Translations under genes and position numbers: made by a program
From: Nicotiana tabacum
Lineage: Eukaryota > Streptophyta > Magnoliopsida > Solanales > Solanaceae
Direction: 5' to 3'
Length of the DNA: 64,000 nucleotides
Assembly: GCF_000715075.1 (NCBI RefSeq)
Contig: NC_134101.1
Span: 26,652,822-26,716,821 of the forward strand
Part shown: one piece after another, positions 34,445 through 47,170 of the stretch
Layout of the letters: every line of letters starts with the position of its first letter
Numbering within the stretch: position 1 is the first letter of the stretch
Notes under the pieces: generated by a model
Told to the model about the DNA's origin: nothing
Databases searched by the model: none
What the model saw: the letters and a program-made list of their open reading frames with translations, nothing else

Positions 34445-37400
34445 TTAGTAGTTGCATTCGAAAAATAAGTGTTCATGATCCTCGTCAGCTCCTTCACACA
34501 AGGAGAAAATTGGATTGGTTAAGATACCCCATTTGATAAGCCTATCCCTGGTGTATAGCCTACCATGTATGGCTATGTATACGATAAAGATCCATTTAGG
34601 GCAGCTATCATTGCTATACAATAGTTTCCTCCATGCAACCTTTGGAAATTCTCCCCTAAGTTTGTTGTATATGTCTTTGATGGAATAACAATCTGCAGCC
34701 ATCACCTCTTCCACTCTAATATTTGCTTCAATTAGGTACTTGGCAGCACCTAGAATCTTTTGAGTTAGCCATGATGCTTGCTTAGCTTTGACAGTCCATG
34801 CTTCTCCTTGCTTTATATAGTATGTGTGCATCCATTGTATCCATAATCGATCCTTTTTTTTGCACAAGTTCCATAGGTGTTTAAGAATTGCTGCTCTATT
34901 CCATGCAATAATATCAGTAATATTCATTCCACCTACAGTCTTAGTCCAACAGAGTTGCTTCCAGGCTACCAGTGCCTTCTTGCTGCTTTCAACTTTCCTT
35001 GTCCATAAGAATCTCTTGCAAATAGTTTCAATCTTCATCATGATTGTGTTTTGGCAGTGGAAAGATCTGTGACTAAAAGGATTGAATAACAATCATAACA
35101 CTCTTGATCAATTGTAATCTTCCTACATAAGATAGGAATTTTGCTGTCCAATGATGAACCTTTGCCAACATCTTATCTAACAGGTGTTGACATTGAGTCA
35201 CTGATAATATTTTTGTACCTAATGGTACTCCAAGGTATCTGAAAGGGAGAGACCCCATGGAGAACCCCAGCCTATGCAAAATTTGATGTTGTATGTCTAT
35301 TGGCACCCCTCCAAAATATATACAACTTTTCTCTTGATTTGCAATCAAACCAGATGAGTTGGAAAACTAGTGAAAGCAATCATATAACATTTTTGTAGAC
35401 ACTAGGTCACTCCTACAAAATAGGAGTAGATAATTTGCAAAACTTAGTTGTACTATGTTTAACTTCTCATATCTGGCAATCTCCTTGTCTGACTCCTCGT
35501 TTAGCATCAAAAGGAACTACTGGTTTGCCATTAATCATAATGGATTAGGACACTGTGGTGACACAACTCATAATCTATTTGAGGAACTGGGATGGTATAT
35601 TAATCTATTATTGTGAGGATATGTTCAAGAAACACCCATTCCAGGGAATCATATGCCTTCTACATGTCTATATTGATCATACATCTGGGTGAAGTTCCTT
35701 TCCTTCCATAGCCTTTCATAAGTTCATGTCCTAGTAAGATGTTTTCATTCAACATACTTCCTGGTACAAAAGATGCATGGCTCTTATCAATCAAATAGTC
35801 CATCACTAGTTGCAGTCGACTTGTTAGCATCTTAGATATGAGCTTATAAAGAATAATGCAATATGAGATAGGTCAATACTGTTTGATTGAAGCTGGGTTC
35901 TTCACTTTAGGAATCAGGGTGACTGAGGTGCTGTTAACTGGTTTGTACATTTTGTTCCCATTGAAGAAGTTTAGGACTGCTGCTGTTACATCCTCCCCAA
36001 TTATAGTCCATGCTTTCTTGTAAAAGTATGCATTAAAAATATCTCCCCCTAGAGCCTTTGAGTCATCAATCCCCTGCAGTGATTTGAACATATCATCACT
36101 AGTGAAAGGTGAGATTAGTTGTAGCTGTTGATTTCTTGTTAAGACCGGTCCTTTCCTCATCACAGTGGGATCAATCGCAGGCAGGCTACTAGATGAAATC
36201 CTTAGAAATCTCTTGTAAAAGCCCACTATTTCTTGCTCGATGCCTACTGTAGTTCTTATTATATTTGCATCTTCAGCTGTGAGGAGCCTGATCTGATTTT
36301 GTGAGGTTCTTCCTTTCATGCTGGCAAAGAATAAAGTTGTGTTAGAATCCCCCAGTTTAAGCCACTGTACCCTTGACCTCTTCTTGAAGATACTTTCCTT
36401 TATCATACTCCATTTCTCAAGCTTTTGTCTAATAGCTTTTGCAGCTTCACACATATTAACATTTGAGGTGGTGTTTCTCATTTGTGCTTGAATGGTTGCC
36501 AACTCCTCTCTCATCTTTTTAACCTTTGTAGTTGTATCTGCAAACTCTTTTCTATTCTAGCCTTTTAAAGCAGATTTCATAATCTTTAAATTTTGCCAAA
36601 TACCTTTCATATCAACACTCTTGTTTTGCCATCCTTCTTGTACCAATTGACCAAAATTTGGATGTTCAGCTAAACAATTGTAAAATTTAAAAGGCTTTTC
36701 ATGTTATCCATTGTTACTTCCAGCTCTATACTTAGGGGAGAATGGTCTGAGAAGTAAGGAACAATCACTTGGACTTGAATATGAGGCATATCCATCATCT
36801 ATTGAGCATTTATTAGAGCCCTATCAATCCTGCTATACACATGGCTATTGGTCCATGTATAAGATTTTCCTACAGTTAGCAATTCAGTTATTCTGCAATC
36901 TTCTATAAAATCGCCGAAGTCTTTAACTTCATTATCCTGAATTGTAGTTCCATTGACTCTGTCATCCATATCCTTTATTGCATTGAAATCCCTCATAATT
37001 AGCGAAGGCATGTTCATATGTTCCTTCAACTCATTTAAAGCAGCCCACAAATCATATCTATGAGCAATTGTGTGAAGCCCATACACAACAGTGAAAGCAA
37101 ACTGATTGGTAAAAATAATACTTTGTACTAGCCCATGTATGAATTGTATGTGACTCTGTAGAGTCGTGAACATATTACTATTATGATCCCACACAATCCA
37201 CATTATCCCTCTGCCATTTGATAAAACATTTGATCACTATTTCTAACTAATTGCAACCTTATTTATTATATCTTTTACTTTAGTATCTTGAACTCTATGT
37301 TCAATAATTGCTATTATCTTATTCACCTCTAAGAACACCTTCATCTCCCTTTGCTTATATACTTTATTGAAACCCCTCATATTCTTTGTAGCTATCTTTA
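34445..37400 (-). pseudogene. LINE ORF2 (endonuclease, RT, zf-RVT)
   Basis: The endonuclease part (about 36799-37400) shows SLIMRDFNAIKDMDDRV and SYTWTNSHVYSRIDRALI. The linker and RT N-terminus (35873-36514) give [36 protein letters not shown] and [16 protein letters not shown]. In the RT core the FADD box reads FANY (about 35415-35445), so both catalytic aspartates are lost. RT continues LPFRYLGVPLGTKILS. The C-terminal zf-RVT region (34445-35092) reads WRKLLYSNDSCPKWIFI and EDHEHLFFECNY. L1-type ORF2 makes and reverse-transcribes the nick in target-primed insertion. This copy is dead. Confidence 0.9.
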
Positions 37401-37540
37401 TAATGAAATGGGTTGGTGGGGAACCTCTTATGTACCTTAATTAGTACTCCTTTGTCCTTCAACAACATCAACCCAACTTGTATGATCAGCCTGTGTTCTA
37501 CTCTTAAAGGAGAGAAATCATTGGTAGTGACAAGAGAATA

Positions 37541-38913
37541 TTATTGTGGACTGGGATGGTTAGCTTGCAGACCTCTTCCACTATATTTTTGCCATGGTTC
37601 TTTGTCATTATCATGTGTTTGTGGCTCATGTTGCTGAGGTTGGGTTGCCTGTTTGGCCTTAACCTCATCATTCTGCTTGAGTTGCCCTCTTGCTATGCAT
37701 TGTACTGTTGGCTTTTGGGTCTTTGCTTGTTGCATATTGGCTCCAGTCTTGTAAGTTCTGTCTTGTTGATTTGGTAATACAACCTTTTGTTTTGTTGACC
37801 ATCCTTCTACATTACCAATTGTGGTTCAGCAACTTCTTGCGTGATAATAAAATCATGCCCAACCATAAGGCATTTGTGGCAGTACTGTGGCACCCAATCA
37901 TACTCTACCACATGTTCAAATTCTTTCCCCGGTGGATCCTGCACTATAATACATTTTGGCAATTCCTTTGAAATATCCATTTCAATTAGAACCCTAGCAT
38001 AGGAGATTCTAGTTGTACTAGATATACAATCATCAGCATATATAGGGCAACCCAAACCACTAGCAATTCTGCTCAATGTAATCTTACCCCAATAATTCAG
38101 AGGCAAGTTTGGAAAACTCACCCACTGTGGTATGGTCTTCAACACCTCATCATAAAAATTGAAATCAGCAGACCACGATTTGAGGATAATTAGCTCATTA
38201 CCTATAGTGTGTGTCCCTGAATACAATACTTTATTTTTATCCTCCATGGTATTGAACGGAATGACAAAATATCCCTCGTTGTGATAGTATACTTTTGGTT
38301 TAGCAGCAAAGTTCCATTGGGAAGCTATGAACCTTTACATAGTTCCAATTGATGGGGAGGCGCCAATGACATACAATGTAATTACCTTTTGCCATTTCTC
38401 TGTTTCAACCTCCATGGCCTCTTGTTGCAATTAAAACTTTTTAACTCCATTCTTAATCATTGGAGGAATAAAGACCAGGTCTATTCCCCTTGTAGCCATC
38501 ATGTTGCCAGCAAACAGGTTAACCCATGATTTTTCTGCCTTCCCATTAGTTAGACATGCCTTCCTCTGTTTCAGTAGATTATCACCTTGTTGCTCCTTGC
38601 CCTGTTGCTCCTCCTCTGCAATTGATTTGTTCATGCTAGCAATAGCCCTTTGAGAGGGGATTTAGTCTATCATCTTAGGCTTCTCAATTGTTTTTGTTAC
38701 TGTTCGTTATACAGTAAGCAATGGAACAATGTTACCCCCGGGATAACTAATCCAATTAGTCCCCACCTTAGCTTTAGGCGTTAAGTTCAGGACACTGGTA
38801 CTGATTTTGCTCGAATTTACTGGTGAATTCAACTTCGTGATACTTGATCCTCCTGAATTAGACATTATCGATTTTTTTTCTTTTTCGCTAATTAGGGTTT
38901 CAGTCGACGACAA
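37541..38913 (-). pseudogene. LINE ORF1 (DUF4283-type RNA-binding protein)
   Basis: The N-terminus at 38913 is Ser-rich (MSSTETLISEKEK). The DUF4283-like domain (37807-38247) reads DEVLKTIPQWVSFPNLPLNYW and LSRIASGLGCPIYADD. Its zinc knuckle YCHKCLMVGHDF has lost the last Cys. The C-terminus near 37541-37735 is Gln/Lys-rich. Frame changes near 38250, 38430, 38640 and 37800 break it. ORF1 proteins of plant L1 elements bind element RNA. Confidence 0.85.
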
Positions 38914-39070
38914 AGCCCTTCCTTGTCTTCACTGCGATTTCCTGACACTATGAAGTCAGCTAGTTGAACCTTCGTTACATTCCGTTTTGGTCATCCTCGC
39001 CCCATTTTCGGTCAGCGTTGTTTAGCAGGCCGCGCTTAACGTACGCCGAGAAAAAGAGGAGAGAGAAACT

Positions 39071-40021
39071 TTTATATAATTAAAAATATTATTCATGAAA
39101 AATACAATAGATTTTTTTTTTTTTTGCATTTTTATCAATTCAAAGACTTAATTATTTGTTGAGATTTCATGCTTTTATGATAATATAAAAGATATAAATT
39201 ATAATCGAACTTTTCTCCTACTCAAACAATTTATTCTTCTCTTATCAATTTGTGCAATATTAAAAATGATATTTAATAATTTATAATAAATATTTAATTA
39301 GGTACAAAGCCTCTTGCTTTTAATAGTAACAATATATAGAAACACATTGTTAGAATTATAGGTTCCCTAATAAGAAGAATGAATGTCATCGTATTTCCAT
39401 AGAATTTGCCACAGAACTCGTTTTAGTTAGTGGATTCGCAAATAAATATTATGCATATTTAATGAATTTTCTAATACAAATATAGTATTTATATAAAAGT
39501 GACTTAGTTCATCTCGTACCTAAAAGGCTAGCTCCGCCTCCAAAGACAAAGGTTTTGTATTTAATTAATGTATACGGATATTATGAAGTTTGACCATGTT
39601 TTTTTTAAGTTGTCAAGTTACATAATTATAAGTATTTTAGCGATTATATTGATTATTTTATACTCTTTTATAGAACCAACCATTAACCTCGACACCATAT
39701 ACAACTTTTATACTACATACTAGATTATTTAAAAATCAATTATAAGTAATTGTTAATAGTGAAGTATGAATTTATTACTCGAATAAGTTATTAAGTAGCA
39801 TCCTACAATTGATTAAACTGCGTTATTAATGCAAAAAAATAATTAAAATCATGTTTATATAATTCTTTTATCATTTTTAGGTTACTGATTCATGGTTATA
39901 CTTACCTTTTTAATGGATTTACCAATTCACTCAAAATATTCTATTAAATTACTTTTCAATAAAACTTTGTCGTCAATGTCTAAAATAAAATTCCATAAAT
40001 TATTCATTAGCTTTTTAGAAG
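39071..40021. other. AT-rich intergenic DNA
   Basis: No coding or named repeat sequence. Contains a run of T near 39113-39126. Confidence 0.35.
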
Positions 40022-40136
40022 AGAGCCTTGGTGTAACTGGTAAAGTTATTGTCATGTGGCAGAAGGGCACGGGTTTGACCCGTGAAAATAATACGTTACA
40101 GAAATACAGGATAAAATTGCGTAAAATAGACATGTA
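40022..40136 (+). repeat. tRNA-derived SINE 5' part
   Basis: AGCCTTGGTGTAACTGGTAA (A-box-like) and GGGCACGGGTTTGACCCGTG (B-box-like) are followed by AAATACAGGATAAAATTGCG. The element stops where the MITE at 40137 begins, so the MITE appears to have inserted into it or replaced its 3' end. Confidence 0.72.
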
Positions 40137-40392
40137 GGGGTCGTTTGGTACGCGGACTAAATATCCCGGAATTATAACCCCAGGACTAATTTATACTATA
40201 TGGGAGGTAGGATAAAATAATCTTAAGTTTGATGGGATAATGTGGGATAAGATGAGATATCCTGGATTAAATCCGAGATTAAATTTATACCGTATTTGAT
40301 TGAAGACAGGATAAATTTATACCTCCAACTAAACACGATATAAATTTAATGTTACGTCTTATCCTACCTTATCGCTTGTACCAAACGATCCC
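40137..40392. mobile_element. Tourist-like (PIF/Harbinger-type) MITE upstream of YUCCA
   Basis: The ends are GGGGTCGTTTGGTAC and GTACCAAACGATCCC, an inverted repeat of about 15 bp with one mismatch over 256 bp. Inside are GGATAAAATAATC/GGATAAATTTATAC motifs typical of these MITEs. Family assignment is by end sequence; the 3-bp target duplication was not clear. Confidence 0.75.
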
Positions 40393-40957
40393 TTAGTGCA
40401 CAGGCTGCCCTTCATTAATTAATTAGCTTTTAGATAGTATTGAACTCCTTGTTATTTACAAAGCTCATTGGCCTTAATACCTTTCCTTAGCGCAACCCCA
40501 AAACTCTGCAGCAGAGAGAAGAAAGAGCCTTGAGAAAGAGAACCAAATCTCTTCCTTAACATTCACGCCTCCATTAACACACACACTCATTTAAAACCCT
40601 CTGTTTTCTTTTCCCCTGTTTTCTCTTCATTCTATGCAGTGAAATCAGTAGTAAAATGAAAAAAGAAAAACCCTTTAAAAAGGAAACTCAAATACTCTTC
40701 TGATTCTACAAACCCCCCTCCCCCAACAAAACTACCCTACCCCGCAACCCACCCACCCCACCTTCACTCCTCTTTAAATTCCCACTTATTTCATTCTACA
40801 TTTTCTCAGAGTAAAAAGAAACAGAGAGCTAGCTACTATTACAGAGTGCAAAAAACAGAGGAAACTCTCAGTTATTACACTCTTTTTCAAAAGGCTAAAG
40901 AAAAAAGTGCCTTCTCTTTTTCTTTTGCCAAATTCTTTTTGCTCTTTTTTTCTCAAC
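40393..40957 (+). promoter_or_regulatory. YUCCA promoter and 5' leader region
   Basis: 565 bp between the MITE and the chosen start codon. It includes a C-rich tract (CCCCCCTCCCCCAACAAAAC, then CCCACCCACCCCACC near 40748-40761) and a weak TATA-like CTTTAAATTC (near 40771). Purine-rich leader sequence precedes the ATG. The transcription start is inferred only. Confidence 0.5.
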
Positions 40958-43900
40958 ATGGGTTCTTGTAAAGAAGAAGAAAAAACTGATCAACAACCAA
41001 AATGGTTATGGGTTAATGGACCTATAATAGTAGGTGCTGGACCTTCTGGTTTAGCAGTTTCAGCTTCTCTTAAAGAAAATGGAGTCCCTTCACTTATTCT
41101 TGAAAGAAGTGATTGTATTGCTTCTTTATGGCAACAAAAAACCTATGATCGTTTAAAACTTCATCTCCCTAAACAGTTTTGTCAACTCCCATTATTTGGT
41201 TTTCCTGAAAATTTCCCTAAATACCCTTCAAAAAAACAGTTCATTTCTTACTTAGAGGATTATGCTAAACACTTTGGTATAATTCCCAAGTTTAAACAGT
41301 CTGTAAAAGTTGCAGAATTTGATCATGTTAGTGGATTTTGGAAGGTGGAAACTCAAGATTTTTTGTATCTTTCAAAGTGGTTGATTGTGGCTACAGGGGA
41401 AAATGCAGAGCCAGTTATACCAGAAATTCAAGGGATTGGTAAGTTTAAAGGAACAGTAATGCATACTAGTCTTTATAAGTCTGGTACTGAGTTTAATAAT
41501 CAAAGGGTTTTGGTAATTGGCTGTGGAAATTCTGGTATGGAAGTTAGCTTGGACCTTTGTAGACATAATGCCATCCCTCACATGGTCGTCAGAAATTCCG
41601 TAAGTACATTTCCCTTTCCTCCTTTTATTTTTATTTTTTTCTTTCGATTTATTGTGGGGGCGTTCGCTGTTGCCTGAGCCGTGGTCTACCTGAAATAGTT
41701 TTTCTACATTTATAAGATTGAAGTTATGTTTGCGTACAACTTATCCTCTCTAAACCCCATTCATGAGATTACTTTTTTTCTTTCAAATTATTGTGGTGAC
41801 CTTAACCTAAAATCTCGGGTTTTAACCTTGAACATAGAAACGCTTCTGATAGAAAGCGTTTTATGGACTTTCCGGCGCAAATTTGAATTAGTCGGATGAT
41901 GCAGATAGGGGCGAAGCCAACCATATATCTACGAGTTCGACAAAATCCAGTAGTTTTAACTCAGACCCTTTATCTGTGTTAAAAAGGTTATTGAACATGT
42001 ATAGATAGTTTACGTGGAACCGAGAAGACAAATTGGATTATGCTTTAGAACCTATAAACTAAAAATTCTAACTCCGTCTCCCGAGGCAAAATAAGAAAAT
42101 AAAAAAATATGTAGTATCATCTTCTTAAGAAATTGATTTGTTAAGCATGTTTGAGATTAGCTTTCATCCTTGTTACACCATTTTTTTTTATAGGTACACT
42201 TTCATAATTTTTGGAAAAATTTAAAGTGTGTATTAAGTTAGGGCATGTTTTAAGCTAATTTCTTTTGGCTACTTTTTAATTTAATGTTTTTGGATGCAGG
42301 TGCATATTTTACCAAGGGAAATGTTAGGGATATCAACATTTTCAATAGCAATGGCACTTCTCAAATGGTTGCCTATAAGAGTTGTTGACAAGTTGCTATT
42401 ACTAGTAGCCAATTTGACCTTAGGTAGCACAGATAAGTTAGGTCTCCGGCGACCAAAAACCGGTCCACTTGAACTGAAAAATGCCACCGGAAAAACTCCG
42501 GTACTCGACGTTGGTGCATTGTCACAAATAAGAAATGGAAAAATTCAGGTAAATTCACAATAATTCTTGCTTTTGTCAAATTAAATCTTGGGTATTTTTA
42601 GTTTATTTTTCTGTATTTTTGGTAATGGTGATTTTAATTTTATTTTATTTTGTATATTCTTGCAGATTATGCACGGTGTGAAGGAGATAACTAAAATAGG
42701 AGCAAAGTCTATAGATGGAAAAGAAGGAGAATTTGATTCAATAATCCTAGCAACTGGATACAAAAGCAATGTTCCTTCTTGGCTTAAGGTATACTATTTC
42801 AATAGTATTTTTATTTAAGTATAAATTTGTAGGATTCAAAACAAAAATAAATAAAAATAGAATGCATGGAGCAATGACAAAATGGATAATAAGCCAATGA
42901 GGATTTTGTTGTTACCTGATAAAGTTTCTAGTTTTATCTTTACTCTCAATCTCACATCACTTTCATTCTTACACATGCAGTAGGCTACAAAACGTTTCTT
43001 AAATCAAAAAGAGAATTTCTGATCTCATTTGTCTGGACTTTTTCCTATCATCCCCCCAACTATTTTATCTATTTTCTGCATTTTTTCGAGGCGCAACCCA
43101 AATAAAAAGGGAAAAAAAAAATAGTAGTAGTAACTTATATGGAGTTTTAATTTGATAAACTCTATTGTATGTACTTCCCAGAGGTTAGGAGTACTAGAAT
43201 GACAACTCATGTCTCAATTATTATTTTCATATCCTGTGTACTATATAATAATAGATATAATATAGACTAAGAGCTACTATTATTAAATTTTTAAATGTTT
43301 TTATTAGAGTGACCTCTTTCTTTTTTTCCTTTTTTTTTTGTGGTCCAAAATTGATCAAAGAAATGAATATTTCAACATATATATGTATAGGAGAGTGCAC
43401 TTAGTAGACCATGCATAGTGGTATATGTTCTGTGCTTTAGATGTAGTGAAAACACCAACTTGCTTAGACTTTTAGGTCATCTAGGGGAAGATGGGATTAG
43501 ACTAGGAATTCAGGATTCACATGCAATTTTGTTTTTTGTTTTTTCAAAATTTATGTTGATGCATTGACCAAAATTGACAAAATTCAAATTTATAATTAAT
43601 TCTTGGGCTTAATCTAGAGATATTTTTAGGAAATATAATACTGTATAGTCGCTTCCAAAAATAATAGCAGAAACATTTGTACTTTTTTGTATTAATGTAT
43701 AATATACATATATAATCAGTGTATATTTTTGGAATATTTGGCTAGCAGATATAATTATTTTTTGCTGATCGGAAAGATGTATAACTTACTCTATTTTTTG
43801 AAGCAGTTATTAAAATTTTAATGTTAATATTTTTAATTTAAATGCTGATTTTTCTTTAATTAAATTTGTAGGGAACTGACTTCTTCACAGAACAAGGGAT

Positions 43901-44105
43901 GCCAAAAACACCATTTCCTAATGGCTGGAAAGGGGAAAATGGATTATACACGGTGGGGTTTACAAGAAGAGGGCTTTTAGGGACTGCAAATGATGCAAAA
44001 AACATTGCCAGGGATATTAGTGATCAATGGAGGAAATACAAGGGCTTCTGCAAAAATTTTTGTACTTCAAGAAATCTATCAGATAGCCAGGGTATATGTT
44101 TTTAG
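40958..44105 (+). CDS. YUC: YUCCA-type flavin monooxygenase (auxin biosynthesis)
   Basis: Four exons, 40958-41599, 42300-42548, 42666-42788 and 43872-44105, all with GT-AG introns and phase-0 joins, give 415 residues, the normal family length. Motifs in order: FAD-binding GAGPSG (residues 26-31), [43 protein letters not shown], the FMO signature [11 protein letters not shown] (163-173), NADPH-binding GCGNSG (188-193), [24 protein letters not shown] (from 325) and [25 protein letters not shown] enzymes turn indole-3-pyruvate into indole-3-acetic acid with NADPH and O2; this one resembles the YUC1/YUC4 group. The ATG at 40958 (MGSCKEE) was chosen over 40907 because family members start MG.CK/R and the extra 17 residues are hydrophobic leader-like. 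The C-terminal tail after DQWRKYK is Cys-containing. All key motifs are intact. Confidence 0.96.
41600..42299 (+). other. YUCCA intron 1
   Basis: 700 bp, GTAAGT donor and TGCAG acceptor. The other introns are 42549-42665 (117 bp) and 42789-43871 (1083 bp). No inserted element was recognised in them. Confidence 0.9.
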
Positions 44106-44534
44106 GTTTACGTTAGGATATAAATTTTTCCAAAGGATCATAGTTTTGGAAAAATAGAGTTAGGGTTCATAAAATTGTAATTTTATTTCTTCAATATTTC
44201 AACAAGAGGAAATTTCTTCTTCTGTGCTGTTCGTTTTCTTCCACCTCTATCTCTTGTCAATTTTGTAAATTAATCAATTTTGCAAAGGAGGCTTCCCGTG
44301 TTCTATGTTGTAATTTTCTGAGTTAGCATTTTATTTAATGTTGAAATTAGATTTTTCAAAGAAATGTTCCAACAACGTCATATTCTCATTTTAAAAGAAA
44401 TGCTAAATGTGTGTTTCAAATGGATTATGGGAGAAAAACATGAGTAAGAAAATTGGTTTTATCCTTTAATGAAAAATTTGTTTGTGTAAAATATTTTTCG
44501 TCATACTAAATAAATTTAAAATTATAAACTAATA
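44106..44534. other. YUCCA 3' UTR and flank
   Basis: AT-rich. The polyadenylation site was not fixed. Confidence 0.4.
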
Positions 44535-44718
44535 CTTCCTTTTGTTCACAATAAGTGATCATTTTATCTTTGACACACCCATTAAGAAAATATAAATTCC
44601 TAGAGAAAAAAAGTTATATTCACTGTATTAATCTTAATTAATTAATTATGTAAATGAACACTTATTTTGGACCAAAATAAAAAGATAAAAATGATCAATT
44701 ATTGTGGATTGGACGGAG
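44535..44718. mobile_element. Stowaway-like MITE (184 bp)
   Basis: CTTCCTTTTGTTCACAATAA at the left and TTATTGTGGATTGGACGGAG at the right are inverted repeats flanked by TA. It lies about 430 bp after the YUCCA stop. Confidence 0.8.
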
Positions 44719-45297
44719 TAAATTTTATATGTAACGTGCTAATATTATTTTGAGAAAAGCTCACCTATTACATGCTAGTTTAATTGATGTATCATTATAT
44801 ATTCAACGTAAAAAGTCAAAGATGAGATCAGCTTCATCTGAAAACCAAGAAAGCCGTTAGATTTTTTTTTGCTTTTTCAGTTGTTGAGATCGACTTCTTT
44901 GTTTGAAACACAAATGCTTTGCTGATGCTATGGAATTGTACTAAGAAAAAGTACACTTTTGAATGCTAAAACTATCTTTGGCTTATGCTAATCAACCATT
45001 TGTTGACTTGACCAACCAGTTAAACTCGAAATAACCCATCAAATTATTACGTCGAAACAGATAAAAAAAAGTGTAATCAAGAATTATGTAAATTTGAAGG
45101 GATTTAAGCTAATAATTTAAGAAAAATATATTATCTTTCGTATTTCAAAAAAAAGGAAAGAAATTGGGGTCATGTTGTTTTGACAAACTCATCTTTTAGA
45201 CTAAACATATTTTGAACCAAGTTAACTTTGGACAATTAAATCATAATATGTATATTAATTTGATCTCCAGCAATTGCCACCTTTACTATGTTGAATA
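44719..45297. other. Intergenic DNA, nothing recognised
   Basis: AT-rich and without coding signal. Confidence 0.35.
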
Positions 45298-45425
45298 GAC
45301 TGTAACTGGTAAAGTTGTTGGCATATAACCAAGAGGTTACGGGTTCGAACCGTAAAAATAATTTTTTGCAAAAATATATGATAAAATTGTGTACAATAGA
45401 TCCTTATGATCCGGATCTTTCCCGA
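45298..45425 (+). repeat. tRNA-derived SINE copy
   Basis: CTGTAACTGGTAAAGTTGTT (A-box) and GGTTACGGGTTCGAACCGTA (B-box) are followed by GTGTACAATAGATCCTTATG and TTTCCCGAA. Same family as 40022, with a better-kept B-box. Confidence 0.75.
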
Positions 45426-47036
45426 ATATAATGCATCCTTTTACGATCTTGAATAGCCAAGAATGAGTATAAATACCCAACCCCCACCCAAAACCAGCCC
45501 AGGTCAGCTTCCTACAAAGGGAAAAGAAAGAGTAAGGCGAGAAAACCAACCCCAAGTCTACAAGATGCTAGGGGAGGGTTGAGGGAAACGTCATGACTGA
45601 GTACAGGCTTCTTTCTTTGTAAGTTTCTGCAGTTTAAAAGCTTTATAGCAGAGTACTCTATATGCACGCTGATTATATTATTGAGACAATGATGGACCTC
45701 TGACATTATCTATTGTACTATGACCCTATACCTCTCGCTACACATATGACGATTTTTGGGTTTTTTCGTTCGATATTCGATGTTTGATATTCGCATTAAT
45801 GTCTTGATTAATTTGAATTCGCCCCGCATAAAATTCATTAAACAAATATTTTTTCTTATCATTTAGATCGAGAATTCTGATTATGAGTAGAAGAATCATA
45901 TTAATCTCACGACAATCATCTATGGTCATTTATATTGACGAGAGAGGCAGATCTAGCCTTCTAACATCGATCGTGTGTAACTAAATTCATAACTTTTGAT
46001 GCATAGCATAAATTTATGCGTAAAAATTTGCTAAAAATATAACAAATGGATAATAGATATGAACTTCATAGTTTTAGAAATATAATGAATTTAATAGTAA
46101 AAATCTTAAAAAGCTTATATAATTCAAATCCTGGATCCGTCTTTGATTTACGACGGCTTATCCCCTTATTCATTATCCAACCCCCCAACTGCACTGGCAT
46201 TTCTTCCAAAGCTCTCGTCATCATCATGAATTGATAAATAGGGGCAAATTTCCTACTTTAGCAAATACTCCAATTGTGTAATATAACCCCGTTCATCTAA
46301 ATATAAAACAGTTGATAGAGAAAAGTAAAACAAACAATATATTCTTAAAATCGAATATTGTCTGACTCTTCAAATAATAGTAATAATATCATATAAAATG
46401 AGATGAAAGAGATAAAAAAAAAAAATTCTCTAGAAATGCAGTCGAAGATAGCAGCTACCTGTTTAGTGCATTGATAATTTTAACCTAGGTAAACACGCAA
46501 GCAAAATGTGTACTAATATTTCTATGGATTGGAATCTCTCACTCTATTTATTTCACGTCAAGTTTAGGTAAAATCTGCCGCCATTATATGACAAACGAAG
46601 AGAGAGGAGGAAAAAAGAGATCAAGAAAAAGTCCAAAGGGAGAGTTAAGAGGTGAAGTTTTTTTTTCTTTTGCAGTGTGCCAAGCATTCAATAGGGAAGA
46701 AGGAAATGCAATATCCAAATCACACGCTTTCCTTCTCAGTTTCTTACATGCACGCCTGTATTACACTGACTTCTAGTTACGTCATTCATTAATTTCCCTC
46801 CCTATACTCTTTCTGCAATTTTCAGAGAGAAAAGACTATAGATTTGTATCGACTGCGAATGGTTCTATGAAATGATTGAAATCTCTTTTTTCTTCTTTCT
46901 TAACTAAAGATTTCAGAAATTAAAAGTAGAGAACTTTTCAATAGCGAACACTGCCGTTTGACAGGATTCTTGCGATAAAATTATTTTCTGAAATCTATAG
47001 AGTTAGTTAACTAAATATCCCACTTTCTGAAATTAT
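45426..47036. other. Intergenic DNA without recognised genes
   Basis: Several ORFs of 60-72 codons occur but none has a recognisable motif or codon bias. Confidence 0.35.
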
Positions 47037-47170
47037 GACCTGTAGATTATGAATTCGAACTATAGAGTTAGTTACTAACTAATATTTGCGTTATGGTAGA
47101 TCCTGTATCAAATTCCTTGGGTGCAGCTCTTCTATGATAATACAGAATATTTAATGCACTTGGTTGTCCC
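47037..47170 (+). repeat. Degenerate tRNA-derived SINE copy
   Basis: GATTATGAATTCGAACTATA, then AATATTTGCGTTATGGTAGA and TTTAATGCACTTGGTTGTCC follow the plan of the SINE at 8815 and 23412. Confidence 0.5.

Larger units (their letters stand above)
33977..39070 (-). mobile_element. LINE (L1-type), inactive, - strand
   Basis: About 5 kb with ORF1 at the right and ORF2 at the left. A T-rich stretch at the left edge (33980-34010) fits a poly(A) tail on the - strand. GAAATTTTTATAATT (33973-33987) and GAAACTTTTATATAATT (39065-39081) could be an imperfect target duplication. Both ORFs are broken by many stops and shifts. Confidence 0.85.

Noticed and set aside
40907..40957. Upstream in-frame ATG of the YUCCA gene
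   Set aside because: It would add 17 hydrophobic residues not typical of the family. MGSCKEE at 40958 fits the known N-terminus.
41372..41581. - strand ORF within YUCCA exon 1
   Set aside because: Shadow of the coding exon.
45512..46776. Several 60-72 codon ORFs
   Set aside because: No motif, splice support or codon bias. Expected by chance at this length.
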